This document shows, in pieces, positions 7,816 to 16,094 of a stretch of DNA of 31,423 bases. The DNA comes from Flavobacteriaceae bacterium (GTDB taxonomy: Bacteria > Bacteroidota > Bacteroidia > Flavobacteriales > Flavobacteriaceae): positions 1 to 31,423 of the forward strand of contig JABHGH010000131.1 in NCBI GenBank assembly GCA_018672145.1. Reading direction: 5' to 3'. Under the pieces are notes generated by a model, which had not been told where the DNA came from, ran no database searches, and saw only the letters and a list, made by a program, of their open reading frames with translations. The translations under genes and the position numbers were made by a program. Positions within the stretch are counted from its first letter, which is position 1. Every line of letters begins with the position of its first letter.

Positions 7816-8682
7816 ATGTATCAATTTACAATTGAACCAACAACTGTCTCAAAGCGAGTTCGTTTTGTCAGTGACCAAAATCTGACAAATGAAGCAAAAG
7901 ATTTTAAAAATATTGATGATGCGGGATCGTATCCATTGATTCAGCAACTCTTTTATTTACCATTTGTCAAAAGTGTACTACTTGACGCTGACTTTATTGA
8001 AGTTGAGCGGTTTGACATCCTCGAGTGGGCTGACGTACAAGATGAAGTTGCTGCTCAACTCGCCAATTATCTCAATCAAGGTGGGCAGGTACAAAAACAA
8101 GCACAAAAAAAGGAAGCTATCACTGTCTATGCGGAAAGCACACCAAATCCTGGCGTAATGAAGTTTGTGTTTAGCAAACGAATCGTTGGAGAAATTTATG
8201 AAGCAAAAAATATCGATGATGCAAAAAACTCTCCTCTAGCTGTCGAGTTGTTTCACATGCCATATGTGAAAGAGGTTTTTATCGACGAAAATTTTATTTC
8301 TATCACCAAATATGACGTTGCAGAATGGGAAGAAATCGTACAGGACTTACGTCAATTTCTTCGTGACTATGTGGCAGATAACAAGCCTGTTGTGACTGGT
8401 GAAGCGACTGCAAAAGAGGAGTTAGAAAATAAGGCTCACGAAGGAACCGCGCTTGAGATTGTGAATATTATCGATCAACATATCAAACCAGCCGTTGCTT
8501 CTGACGGTGGAAATATTGTTTTTGATTCCTATGATGAACAATCTAAATCTGTGAAAGTGATCTTACAAGGTGCATGCAGCGGATGTCCTTCTTCTACCTT
8601 TACCTTAAAAAATGGAATTGAGCAAATGTTACGTGAGATGCTTCCTGGCAAAGTAGAAGAAGTCTCGGCAATCAACGGATAA
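7816..8682 (+). CDS. NifU/Nfu family Fe-S cluster scaffold protein
   Basis: A 288-residue cytosolic protein with three parts. Two tandem Nfu N-terminal-type domains lie at about 2-85 and 102-187 and are clearly duplicates of one another (FKNIDDAGSYPLIQQLF against AKNIDDAKNSPLAVELF; both end in DILEWADV/DVAEWEEI). A C-terminal NifU domain at about 208-288 carries the cluster-binding pair Cys254-x-x-Cys257 (GACSGCPSST). Such proteins bind a 4Fe-4S cluster between two monomers and pass it to apo-enzymes. The second N-domain has the conserved TPNPG; in the first it is replaced by EPTTVS. The start was set by the promoter at 7775-7801. The gene is convergent with tsaB, with one base between the stops. 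Confidence 0.93.
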   Translation: MYQFTIEPTTVSKRVRFVSDQNLTNEAKDFKNIDDAGSYPLIQQLFYLPFVKSVLLDADFIEVERFDILEWADVQDEVAAQLANYLNQGGQVQKQAQKKEAITVYAESTPNPGVMKFVFSKRIVGEIYEAKNIDDAKNSPLAVELFHMPYVKEVFIDENFISITKYDVAEWEEIVQDLRQFLRDYVADNKPVVTGEATAKEELENKAHEGTALEIVNIIDQHIKPAVASDGGNIVFDSYDEQSKSVKVILQGACSGCPSSTFTLKNGIEQMLREMLPGKVEEVSAING

Positions 8683-8683
8683 G

Positions 8684-9379
8684 CTATTGGCCTAGGGCGT
8701 TCTTTTTTGGCGGTGTCACCTGAAAGGCCTTTAGGTAGTCTACATCAAAGTAAGCCAGATCTTCAAATAGCTCATTTTCGAACCTTTTCTGGGACTGCAC
8801 AACCATATGTTCAGCACTCGGGTATGATGAGGCTGGGGGGAATATACATTGTGTAATATCATTCATTATTTCTTCGCATTTTTCTAGCCCTGTTCCTACA
8901 AAATAAACGGGTCCTTTTTCTGTCCACTCGCTAAAACTATTTCCAGTAAGCACATGTGGTGTCGCCTTTTGAATTACCTTATAATCATGCTTGTACACTG
9001 CATAATAAACTTCATCTCTTCTGGCGTCTAGTGTGGCAATAATATATCCTTCAGATGGTGAAATTTCTCGAGCAAGAATATCAAGCGTTGGTATCGAAAG
9101 TAAAGGAATGTCATTGCCAAAGCAAAGTCCTTTGGCTGCTGCTGCTCCGATGCGCAAACCTGTGTAAGAACCTGGTCCAGAACTCAAGGCAACTGCCGAA
9201 AGGGCCGAAAGAGAAAGGTCATGGTCTGAAAGCACTTGATCGATATAAGTGTGTAACAAATGTGCGTGCTGGTAGTTCGATGGATTGGACTTAGCCAAGG
9301 CCAAGACCTTACCGTCTGCGCTAAGGGCTACAGAACATTGGGTCGTTGTGGTTTCGATATTGAGCACAAAACTTGGCAT
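8684..9379 (-). CDS. tsaB: tRNA threonylcarbamoyladenosine biosynthesis protein TsaB
   Basis: Partner of TsaD, TsaE and TsaC in forming t6A at position 37 of ANN-decoding tRNAs; TsaB is the inactive ASKHA-fold paralogue that stabilises TsaD. The 231-residue protein has the family start VLNIETTTTQCSVAL, the typical SSGPGSYTGLRIG block near residue 65-77, and AKGLCFGNDIPLLSIPTLDIL after it. I chose the ATG at 9379; a TTG two codons upstream is less likely and overlaps a possible -7 box. It follows the exporter's tolC-like gene by 30 bases in the same direction and has its own possible promoter. Confidence 0.94.
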   Translation of the reverse strand: MPSFVLNIETTTTQCSVALSADGKVLALAKSNPSNYQHAHLLHTYIDQVLSDHDLSLSALSAVALSSGPGSYTGLRIGAAAAKGLCFGNDIPLLSIPTLDILAREISPSEGYIIATLDARRDEVYYAVYKHDYKVIQKATPHVLTGNSFSEWTEKGPVYFVGTGLEKCEEIMNDITQCIFPPASSYPSAEHMVVQSQKRFENELFEDLAYFDVDYLKAFQVTPPKKNALGQ

Positions 9380-9382
9380 GCT

Positions 9383-9390
9383 CAAAAATA
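9383..9390 (-). promoter_or_regulatory. Possible -7 box for tsaB
   Basis: The minus strand reads TATTTTTG, a perfect match to TAnnTTTG, four bases upstream of the ATG at 9379. There is no TTG at the right distance for a -33 box, and transcription would begin at or just inside the start codon, so this is uncertain. Confidence 0.3.
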
Positions 9391-9409
9391 GGGAACAAAG
9401 CGTTACGGA

Positions 9410-10846
9410 TTATAATTCGTTCATCGGAATTCCAAAATAAAGCTCTAAAATCTTGATTTTGAATATGTAATCATATTTAGCACGAAGCCATGCTGATTGG
9501 GCTGATTCAAATTGCAATTTTGCCTGACTAAACTCAAAAGCATTTGCTGCGCCAACCTCGAAACTGTTTTGTGCATAGGTGTAGGCTTTGTTGCGTGCTT
9601 CTAGTGTTTTTTGTGCTGCCTTAAATGCTTGTCTAGCCCCTTTGGTGTCGTTGTACGCTTGATTGATGCTGTTTTCAAGATCAAGAACCTGTTGTTTGTA
9701 CTGAAATTTTGTGCGCTCGACATTGATTTTATTTCGTGCAATGTTATTTTTTGATAAAAATCCATTAAGGATTGGAATATTCAAACTCAATCCAAAATTA
9801 TGACCATCATTCATTTTAAACTGCTCTCCTATAGGAAGCGCACTGGCAATCTCTTTATCATATACTGGCGAAAGCACCAAATCATTTGTAGACTCCACAA
9901 ACCCTAACGGCACCAATTGAAAATCGTCTGTCTGAACCAAACGATCTGCGTAAGAAATTCTTGAGCTATAAGAATAGAATCCCGTAAGATTTGGTTGCGT
10001 AACAGACTTTGCTAAACTCAAGTCGGTCTGTGCAATTTCGATGTTGGTTTGCGCCAATTTGATGTCACTACGGTGATTGAGTGCTTTATCTACTAGCTCG
10101 CTTGGCGTTTGGACAAGAATTTCCTCTCCTGAGACTGAGAAGTCTTCCTCTGCTATCTCAAACTGATTGTAATCCTCAACGAGTAGCAGTTGGGCCAAAG
10201 AAATTTTGGCCATCATATATTGATTTTCTGCAACAACGACTTCCTGACGTTGTGTAGCGAGCACGGCTTCCATTTCATAAAGGTCACCTTCGGGGAGGAC
10301 ACCAGCATTTACTTGCTCTTGTGTTCTCTTAAATTCGACTTCGGTAAGCTTCAATTGTGCCTGTTCGGTGTGTAACGCCTCACGATTAAAAACTGCTTGT
10401 AGGTATCCGTTTGCCACATAGAGAACAACATCTTCTTTCATGTCCTCAATCTGGTACTGACTCGCTAGAATGGCTAAATTTGACCGAAGCAGCTGAAGGA
10501 CATTTTGACGTCCGCGATAGATATCAATGCCAACGTTCACAGAGGCATTTGTAAATTGGGTGGTCACATCTTCAAAAAGACCAGTAGTAATGTTTTGGTT
10601 TAAACCAATATTCCAAGAGTGATTTGCAGACATGTTTATTGATGGAAGAAATCCGCCAATTGCATCGCGTTTTGCTGTTTGTGCATCAAGAACATTTAAA
10701 TATGCTTGTCTAATTTGCACGTTGTTTTCCACGGCATGTTCAATTGCTTCTTGTAACGTCCACGTTTTTTTCTGCCCATGGCTAAATCCTGCACATAAAA
10801 AAATAAAGGATAAAGCAATCAAGTAGGGCTTATTTCTCATTTTCAT
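9410..10846 (-). CDS. TolC family outer-membrane efflux channel
   Basis: A 478-residue protein with a signal peptide (about 1-24, ends FSHG) and two repeated outer-membrane-efflux-protein domains. The first starts at WTLQEAIEHAVENNVQIRQAYLNV. The second starts near ELVDKALNHRSDIKLAQTNIEIAQTDLSLAKS, and both carry long amphipathic helices forming the periplasmic tunnel. It would trimerise and dock on the adaptor encoded directly upstream (17-base overlap), so it is the exit duct of the ABC exporter at 10830-15163. The substrate cannot be told from sequence. An ATG two codons in (10840) is an alternative start. Confidence 0.93.
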   Translation of the reverse strand: MKMRNKPYLIALSFIFLCAGFSHGQKKTWTLQEAIEHAVENNVQIRQAYLNVLDAQTAKRDAIGGFLPSINMSANHSWNIGLNQNITTGLFEDVTTQFTNASVNVGIDIYRGRQNVLQLLRSNLAILASQYQIEDMKEDVVLYVANGYLQAVFNREALHTEQAQLKLTEVEFKRTQEQVNAGVLPEGDLYEMEAVLATQRQEVVVAENQYMMAKISLAQLLLVEDYNQFEIAEEDFSVSGEEILVQTPSELVDKALNHRSDIKLAQTNIEIAQTDLSLAKSVTQPNLTGFYSYSSRISYADRLVQTDDFQLVPLGFVESTNDLVLSPVYDKEIASALPIGEQFKMNDGHNFGLSLNIPILNGFLSKNNIARNKINVERTKFQYKQQVLDLENSINQAYNDTKGARQAFKAAQKTLEARNKAYTYAQNSFEVGAANAFEFSQAKLQFESAQSAWLRAKYDYIFKIKILELYFGIPMNEL

Positions 10847-11957
10847 CGTTATCCAATTTGTCGGGTTCTTCTGTATTGTTCCACACCTTTATGATGTCTT
10901 CTTTTTCAATTCCGCTCACAATCTCCACATTGATTCCGTCAGAAATCCCAAGCGTAAGCTCACGACGTTCAAATTGTTGCTCGGTCGTTTCAATTTCCAC
11001 ATAAGGTTCTTGTGTCTTGCTGTCAAATTGGAGTAGTGCTTCGCGAATGGCTTGCACACTATCTTTTTTCTGCAATACCAAAGATGCATTTGCGCTATAG
11101 CCTGCTCGAACTGTAAAATCTTCAGGCAAAAAGACATCCGCTTCGATTTTAAATTGGACTGTCCCTTGCTCCTCGCTTCCTTTTGGAGCAATGAATTGTA
11201 AGCTAGCATCAAATTTATTTTCAGGAAATGCGCCAAGGCTCACTTCAAGGCTTGAGCCCACCTCAATTTTTGCAACCTCAGACTCGTCAACTTTCCCTTC
11301 AAAAATCATTTTCCCAAGATCCGCAACAGACGCAATCGTCGTGCCTGCGTTAAAGTTGTTAGACTCTATGACTTGATCTCCCTCTTTTACAGGTATTTCG
11401 AGTATGGTTCCAGAAACGGTAGCCCTGATATTCGTGTTGGCAGAGGTCGCTCCACCTGCAGAACCCTCTTTGATGATTTTCAAGTCATTTTCTACGTTGA
11501 TAAGCTCTTGTTTTGCTTGCTGATAACGGAGTTCAGCTGCGTTAAAATTACGCTCAGAAAGTATCCCTTTTTCGTAGAGTTTCTTGTCTCGAGTAAAGTC
11601 TTTTTCGGCATTGAAAGCAACAAGTTTTGCATTCTCCACACGGCCTTTGGCGCTATTGAGTGTTTGCTCGTCAGGGACAACTTTAATGCGTGCTAGTAGG
11701 TCTCCAGTGTTTACTTTGTCGCCTTCTTCTACTGCAATCATTTGAATGATTCCAGAAATTTGAGGCTTAATTTCCACCTCATCTTGCGGAATAATCTTTC
11801 CCGTAACCAGCGTTGTTTGACTAATATTCGTCACAAACATGGTTTCTGTTTCATAAACCGTCGATGATGTAGCGTTTGTTTTTATAAAGTAGGCCGTGGC
11901 AAAAAGGATTCCCCCTATGCCAAATGTGATGATTAAATATTTAAGGATTTTTTTCAT
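10830..11957 (-). CDS. Periplasmic adaptor of the exporter (MacA/HlyD type)
   Basis: A 375-residue membrane-fusion protein with one N-terminal membrane anchor (about 7-26). A split lipoyl domain follows (first half around QISGIIQMIAVEEGDKVNTGD, second half around ATVSGTILEIPVKEGDQV), separated by a ~90-residue helical hairpin, then a beta-barrel domain and a membrane-proximal domain. The C-terminus is short and acidic (DKLDNDENEK). It links the inner-membrane permeases to the TolC-like channel. Its start is 14 bases from the permease stop and its end overlaps the channel gene by 17 bases, consistent with one operon. Confidence 0.92.
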   Translation of the reverse strand: MKKILKYLIITFGIGGILFATAYFIKTNATSSTVYETETMFVTNISQTTLVTGKIIPQDEVEIKPQISGIIQMIAVEEGDKVNTGDLLARIKVVPDEQTLNSAKGRVENAKLVAFNAEKDFTRDKKLYEKGILSERNFNAAELRYQQAKQELINVENDLKIIKEGSAGGATSANTNIRATVSGTILEIPVKEGDQVIESNNFNAGTTIASVADLGKMIFEGKVDESEVAKIEVGSSLEVSLGAFPENKFDASLQFIAPKGSEEQGTVQFKIEADVFLPEDFTVRAGYSANASLVLQKKDSVQAIREALLQFDSKTQEPYVEIETTEQQFERRELTLGISDGINVEIVSGIEKEDIIKVWNNTEEPDKLDNDENEK

Positions 11958-11971
11958 TGTATTGTTTGTTG

Positions 11972-13240
11972 TTATTCTTCTCTTAATGCGTCTATAGGTT
12001 TAACGCTAACCGCTCGTTGGGCAGGAATCAATCCGATGAGCGTGCCCAGAGTTACCATTAACAGTAGTGCGCCAGCTACATATGTCAGGGGCACTGTTGG
12101 GTTTGTGTATGGGAAAGTGCTGTTGTTTGCCGTTAAGGCATTGATAATCGCGAGGACAAATGAGCCCAAAACAATTCCCATAATTCCAGAGCTTACACTT
12201 AAAAAAATAGACTCTAATATGATTTGACTGCGCACCTCATTGGGTGTTGCGCCTAAGGCACGACGGATTCCCAATTCTTTTGTTCGCTCTCTTACAGAAA
12301 TCAGGAGGATGTTTCCGATCCCGATAATACCGGCCAAAATGGTAGCAATACCAACGACAAGTGAAAGGAGATTCATTCCTTTGGAAAACCCAATGACCCG
12401 ATTAAATATTTCTCCCAAATTAAATGATCCAAAGGCACGTTCATCCTTAGGATGAACATTATATTTTACACGCATTGCATTCTTAACATCTTCCTCAACA
12501 GAAAGAATGTCCGCATCGTCATAAGCAGCCAGCGCAAACCAGCTCACATTGTCCCCTGTGTTGTATAGGTTTCTAAACGTCGTAAAGGGGATAAAAATAT
12601 CCGAATCACTCTCAAACCCTCCGCCAGGCACAAATTTATGAACTCCTATGACCTGAAAATAAACACCACTAATACGGATATAATCTCCGATGGGATTCTC
12701 GTCTTCTTCAAAGAGTTCGGACTGAGTTCGTTCTCCAATCACACATACTTTTCGAACTTGATCAATATCGGCTTGGTTTATAAACCGTCCTCCATCATAA
12801 ATATACTTTGTTGCGATTTTGGTGAAAATCGGATAGTCTCCGTAGATGGAATAATTTCCGCCTTTATTGTTTCTCACTACACTAGGTGCGCTACTTCCAA
12901 ATACACCAATTGCATTTCTGGGAGCAATGTATTGAAGTTCCGCAATGCGATTGTTTAGAAATTGAGCATCTTCTAATTTAAGTTGTAGGCTTCGTCCTGT
13001 TTTAAAACCATTGTATGGGATACTGGTTGTCTGTGCCCACAGAAACATACTGTTGATGGCCACATTCTGAAATTGGCGATCAAAACCATTGTCGAGACCT
13101 TTTGCTGCGCCAGAAAGAGTAATGAAAATAAAAATCCCCCACAAAACTCCAACAACAGTAACGATAGTACGCAAGCGATTTTTTTGGATCGATCCAAAAA
13201 TTTCTTGCCAGGTGTCTCTATCAAATAAAATTTTAAACAT
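11972..13240 (-). CDS. ABC exporter permease, MacB/FtsX type (second of pair)
   Basis: A 422-residue inner-membrane protein with the MacB layout without its own ATPase. One N-terminal membrane helix (about 25-46, after a conserved KNRLRTIVTVVGVLWGI segment) is followed by a large periplasmic MacB-type domain to about 285, then three C-terminal helices. The FtsX coupling motif VRERTKELGIRRALGATP lies between the first two of these, and the protein ends PAQRAVSVKPIDALREE. It is a diverged paralogue of the permease immediately upstream, whose stop shares one base with this start (TAATG). The two most simply form a heterodimer driven by the shared ATPase. Confidence 0.92.
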   Translation of the reverse strand: MFKILFDRDTWQEIFGSIQKNRLRTIVTVVGVLWGIFIFITLSGAAKGLDNGFDRQFQNVAINSMFLWAQTTSIPYNGFKTGRSLQLKLEDAQFLNNRIAELQYIAPRNAIGVFGSSAPSVVRNNKGGNYSIYGDYPIFTKIATKYIYDGGRFINQADIDQVRKVCVIGERTQSELFEEDENPIGDYIRISGVYFQVIGVHKFVPGGGFESDSDIFIPFTTFRNLYNTGDNVSWFALAAYDDADILSVEEDVKNAMRVKYNVHPKDERAFGSFNLGEIFNRVIGFSKGMNLLSLVVGIATILAGIIGIGNILLISVRERTKELGIRRALGATPNEVRSQIILESIFLSVSSGIMGIVLGSFVLAIINALTANNSTFPYTNPTVPLTYVAGALLLMVTLGTLIGLIPAQRAVSVKPIDALREE

Positions 13241-14469
13241 TACTCATCTCTTAAGGCAATAATCGGTTTAATTCTTGCTGCCCGTTTAGCAGGCACATAG
13301 CCAGCCACAGCGCCAAATACAATCAATAAAATGGTGGCAAAAATGGCTGTTCCAATATGGATTTGTGGATCAACAATAAAAAAGTCTTCCAAGTTGTCAC
13401 CAATCAGGACGAGGGTGCCAACGCCAACAAAAAGACCTGTATATCCAGCTATTGTTGTAATGAAAATCGATTCGTGTAGAATCATCCCAATAATCGATTT
13501 CGGTGTTGCTCCAATCGCTTTTCGAATTCCTAATTCTTTTGTTCGTTCTCGCACAACATACACCATGATATTGCTAATACCAATAACCCCTGCAATCAGC
13601 GTACCAAGACCAACAAAAGTGACAATATATTGAAGTATTGAAGCAAAATCTTGATTCTGCTTGAGGTCACTTGCTACATTTCGAATAAAAATTCCTGCGG
13701 GATCTTCAGGGTCAATACTGTGTTTTCGCTTTAAGAACTTCATAATATTTGACTCGAGTTGAAGGGCACCTGCATAGCCTATTTCAGGACGAAAGGTCAA
13801 AATAATTTGATCAATTTCTTCTGATCCGCCGAGTAGTCTTTGCTGTGTGGTATAGGGAATGTAAACCATTCGTTCTTCGTTATCTCCCCCTTCGTCAGAA
13901 AAAACACCGACTACTTTAAATGCGACATCATTTATAATCACGTGCTTACCCAGAGGATCCTCATATTTAAAAAGGTCTTTAGCCACAAGACGACCAATCA
14001 CTGCATTTTTAGTGTAGTCTTTTACGTCAGATTGATTAATGTACCTCCCTGAGTAAACCAACGATTTTTCGATGTCTTGGTGAACAGGCCCAACAGCACG
14101 TACCGAATAAGAATTACTCTCTGTCTTATAACTAACCTCGCCTGCTCTTGTAATTCGAGGAGTTACGCCTTCAATAAAATAGGCAAAATCAGTTGCCAAC
14201 TGATCGAGGTCTTCGTTATCGAATTCGATATTTCGTCTCGATTTAAATCCTTTATACGGCTTTGATGTTTGACCACCGTAAACCCACAGCGTATTGGTAG
14301 CGTCATCGAGGAAAAATTGATTAAAAGCATTTTTGAGTCCATTTCCAAATCCGTATAATGTCACAAAAATGAAAATACCCATGGCTATCGTGAACCCAGA
14401 AAGTGACGCTCTTAATTTATTTTTACTGAGGGTTTCAAAAATTTCAACCCAGCGATCTCTATTCCACAT
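13240..14469 (-). CDS. ABC exporter permease, MacB/FtsX type (first of pair)
   Basis: A 409-residue protein of the same architecture as its downstream paralogue. It has an N-terminal helix (about 21-42) after the start MWNRDRWVEIFETLSKNKLR, a periplasmic domain to about 275, and three C-terminal helices with the coupling motif VRERTKELGIRKAIGATP. It ends PAKRAARIKPIIALRDE. Such proteins do not form a continuous channel; they use periplasmic motion to push peptide, lipid or drug substrates into the TolC duct. It overlaps the ATPase gene by 11 bases at its start and the second permease by 1 base at its end. Confidence 0.92.
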   Translation of the reverse strand: MWNRDRWVEIFETLSKNKLRASLSGFTIAMGIFIFVTLYGFGNGLKNAFNQFFLDDATNTLWVYGGQTSKPYKGFKSRRNIEFDNEDLDQLATDFAYFIEGVTPRITRAGEVSYKTESNSYSVRAVGPVHQDIEKSLVYSGRYINQSDVKDYTKNAVIGRLVAKDLFKYEDPLGKHVIINDVAFKVVGVFSDEGGDNEERMVYIPYTTQQRLLGGSEEIDQIILTFRPEIGYAGALQLESNIMKFLKRKHSIDPEDPAGIFIRNVASDLKQNQDFASILQYIVTFVGLGTLIAGVIGISNIMVYVVRERTKELGIRKAIGATPKSIIGMILHESIFITTIAGYTGLFVGVGTLVLIGDNLEDFFIVDPQIHIGTAIFATILLIVFGAVAGYVPAKRAARIKPIIALRDE

Positions 14470-15163
14470 GATCCTTGGCCTTTACCTGTTTGATTTTTTT
14501 ATCTTCAACGATGACGCCATCACGTAAATGAACAATCCGTTTGCACATATTTGCAATATCGTGTTCGTGTGTAATGACCACCATTGTTTTCCCCTGTTCA
14601 TTGATTTCTTGAATCAATGCCATCAAATCATAGGATGTCTTGGTATCAAGGGCTCCCGTTGGCTCATCGGCGAGTAAAACCTTTGGCTCAGAAGCAAGCG
14701 CACGCGCAATTGCCACTCTTTGCTTTTCACCACCCGAAAGCTCACTGGGAACATGATCTATTCGCTCGCCAAGACCCACTTTGTCTAGGTTTTCTTTTGC
14801 TTTTATCAAACGTTCTTTTCGTGGAATTTTTTGATAATACAAGGGAAGCGAAACGTTTTCTAATGCAGTTTTGTAGGAGATTAAATTGAAGGATTGAAAC
14901 ACAAAACCCAAAAACTTGTTGCGATACTGAGCCGCCTTGGTTTCACTCAATTGAACTATGGGGGTGTCATCAAGAGTGTAGGTTCCTGAATCAGCTTCAT
15001 CCAACATTCCTAAGATGTTTAGCAGGGTTGATTTCCCAGATCCAGAAGCACCCATAATGGCTACCATTTCACCCTCTTCGATAGATAAATTAATTCCTTT
15101 TAAAACGTGTAAAGGGTTGGTCTTAAGATTATAAGATTTGTGAATGTTGTTCAGTTGGATCAT
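14459..15163 (-). CDS. ABC exporter ATP-binding subunit (MacB/LolD type)
   Basis: A 234-residue ATPase with every motif intact: Walker A GASGSGKS at 38-45, Q-loop Gln89 (FVFQSFNL), signature LSGGEKQR at 141-148, Walker B VLLADEPTGALD from 161, and the H-loop His198 (VVITHEH). The LDEADSGTY and FVFQSFNL segments place it in the MacB/LolD/FtsE class that pairs with FtsX-type permeases. It is the first gene of the five-gene exporter operon, and a Bacteroidota -7 box lies 32 bases upstream of the ATG. The substrate is unknown. Confidence 0.95.
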   Translation of the reverse strand: MIQLNNIHKSYNLKTNPLHVLKGINLSIEEGEMVAIMGASGSGKSTLLNILGMLDEADSGTYTLDDTPIVQLSETKAAQYRNKFLGFVFQSFNLISYKTALENVSLPLYYQKIPRKERLIKAKENLDKVGLGERIDHVPSELSGGEKQRVAIARALASEPKVLLADEPTGALDTKTSYDLMALIQEINEQGKTMVVITHEHDIANMCKRIVHLRDGVIVEDKKIKQVKAKDHVE

Positions 15164-15195
15164 AGGTTATTCAACTTTAAGAAGCTTGGATAAAA

Positions 15196-15232
15196 CAAAT
15201 GTAATGCATTAAAAGGTAATATGTATAACAAA
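15196..15232 (-). promoter_or_regulatory. Probable promoter of the exporter operon
   Basis: The minus strand carries TACATTTG (15203 down to 15196), a perfect -7 box, with a TTTG at 15232-15229 as the -33 candidate. The 25-base spacing is slightly longer than usual. It predicts a leader of about 25 bases before the ATPase ATG at 15163. The rest of the 179-base gap (15164-15342) holds a palindrome and no gene that I can see. Confidence 0.5.
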
Positions 15233-15275
15233 GTACTAAAAAATATTATATTTATGTCATAAGACCAAAATCAAA

Positions 15276-15288
15276 CGTTGATTCAACG
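15276..15288. promoter_or_regulatory. Palindrome between oxidase and exporter operons (operator or weak terminator)
   Basis: CGTTGA and TCAACG face each other around a single T. On the minus strand it can fold as a 5-bp stem with an AAT loop, extended by AAA/TTT and followed by a T-rich run, which would make a weak terminator for the oxidase operon ending at 15343. It also lies upstream of the exporter promoter, where a repressor or activator could bind. The sequence alone does not decide between these. Confidence 0.35.
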
Positions 15289-15342
15289 ATTTAAAGTTGT
15301 TTAAAGGTAGTAGTTGGTTTAATCCGTCCAACAAAAAATGTA

Positions 15343-15558
15343 TTATTTTTTGGAAAACTTTCGATAAACAATAAACCCAATTGTCCCCACTAAGATGTAG
15401 GGCATTAGCATAAGATAAACAATTCCGTCATTGAGTTGTTCAGCCATTTTGGCGTCCGCCCCTGATTCAAGCACGGCTCTACACATCGAACATTGACCCG
15501 AAAGAAGTTGACCAGAGAATAAAAAACTGAACAACAGTAAAGTCTTTAGAACTTTCAT
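15343..15558 (-). CDS. Small CxxC membrane protein of the cytochrome oxidase operon
   Basis: A 71-residue protein: a signal-type hydrophobic segment at about 4-21, then the pair Cys23-x-x-Cys26 in GQCSMCRAVLES, a short polar stretch, and a second membrane helix at about 46-65, ending in a basic tail. The cysteines would lie just outside the membrane on the periplasmic side. I recognise the motif from small uncharacterised proteins at the end of flavobacterial SCO/DUF420 clusters. Metal (copper) or thiol handling for oxidase assembly is a guess. The ATG at 15558 overlaps the DUF420 stop by four bases (ATGA); the longer open frame upstream to 15618 lies inside DUF420 and lacks a signal. Confidence 0.8.
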   Translation of the reverse strand: MKVLKTLLLFSFLFSGQLLSGQCSMCRAVLESGADAKMAEQLNDGIVYLMLMPYILVGTIGFIVYRKFSKK

Positions 15559-16094
15559 GTGTAATATGGTGAAATCATTAAGTACACAATCACACCAGTT
15601 ATGGTCACATACAGCCATATAGGAAAAGCAATGCGTGCAATTTTTTTGTGTGCCACAAAATCAATAAGGACCGTTTTTGAATAGGCCAACAATACCAAAG
15701 GAATGAGTACAATGGACAAAATGATGTGGGAAATCAAAATTATAAAGTACACGGTTTTAGTGGTAGGGTCAGCTACAAATACGCCGTCTACAATTCCAAA
15801 AGGAGTTGGATCAGACGTCATATGATAGGCGATATACATCACCAAAAAAGCAAGTGACAATATAATATTAACTTTCATCAACCATTCGTGTAGCTCTCGT
15901 TTTCCTCTTTTGATAGCAATTAGGGCAATGACAAGAAAAAGTGCTGTCAAAGCATTGATACTCGCATAAATTGGTGGCAATTGGTCGAGTGGCTCCACAT
16001 TGGGAATCCGAACACGAAAAAGTACAGCAACAACCAAAGGAATTACAATGGAGGTTACCAAAATGAGTCTGTTGTAAAGTTTATTATTATTCAT
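15555..16094 (-). CDS. DUF420 membrane protein (CtaM/YozB-like)
   Basis: A 179-residue integral membrane protein with about five helices (roughly 9-27, 43-61, 73-91, 115-138, 154-173). Conserved histidines lie near helix ends (HEWLMKVN, YIAYHMTSD, ILISHIILS, DFVAHKKIAR). DUF420 includes CtaM/YozB of Bacillus and Staphylococcus, which is needed for activity of heme-A oxidases; the position beside SCO1 and the oxidase subunits supports the same role here. It overlaps SCO1 by 8 bases and the small CxxC gene by 4. Confidence 0.88.
   Translation of the reverse strand: MNNNKLYNRLILVTSIVIPLVVAVLFRVRIPNVEPLDQLPPIYASINALTALFLVIALIAIKRGKRELHEWLMKVNIILSLAFLVMYIAYHMTSDPTPFGIVDGVFVADPTTKTVYFIILISHIILSIVLIPLVLLAYSKTVLIDFVAHKKIARIAFPIWLYVTITGVIVYLMISPYYT

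Noticed and set aside
7235..9379. Alternating strands here as a sign of an inserted island
   Set aside because: All three genes are housekeeping types with composition like the neighbours; no integrase, repeat or tRNA borders them.
15559..15618. Cys-rich N-terminal extension (MAVCDHNWCDC) of the small CxxC protein
   Set aside because: It lies wholly inside DUF420, precedes the signal segment, and the ATG at 15558 has the ATGA coupling typical of this operon.
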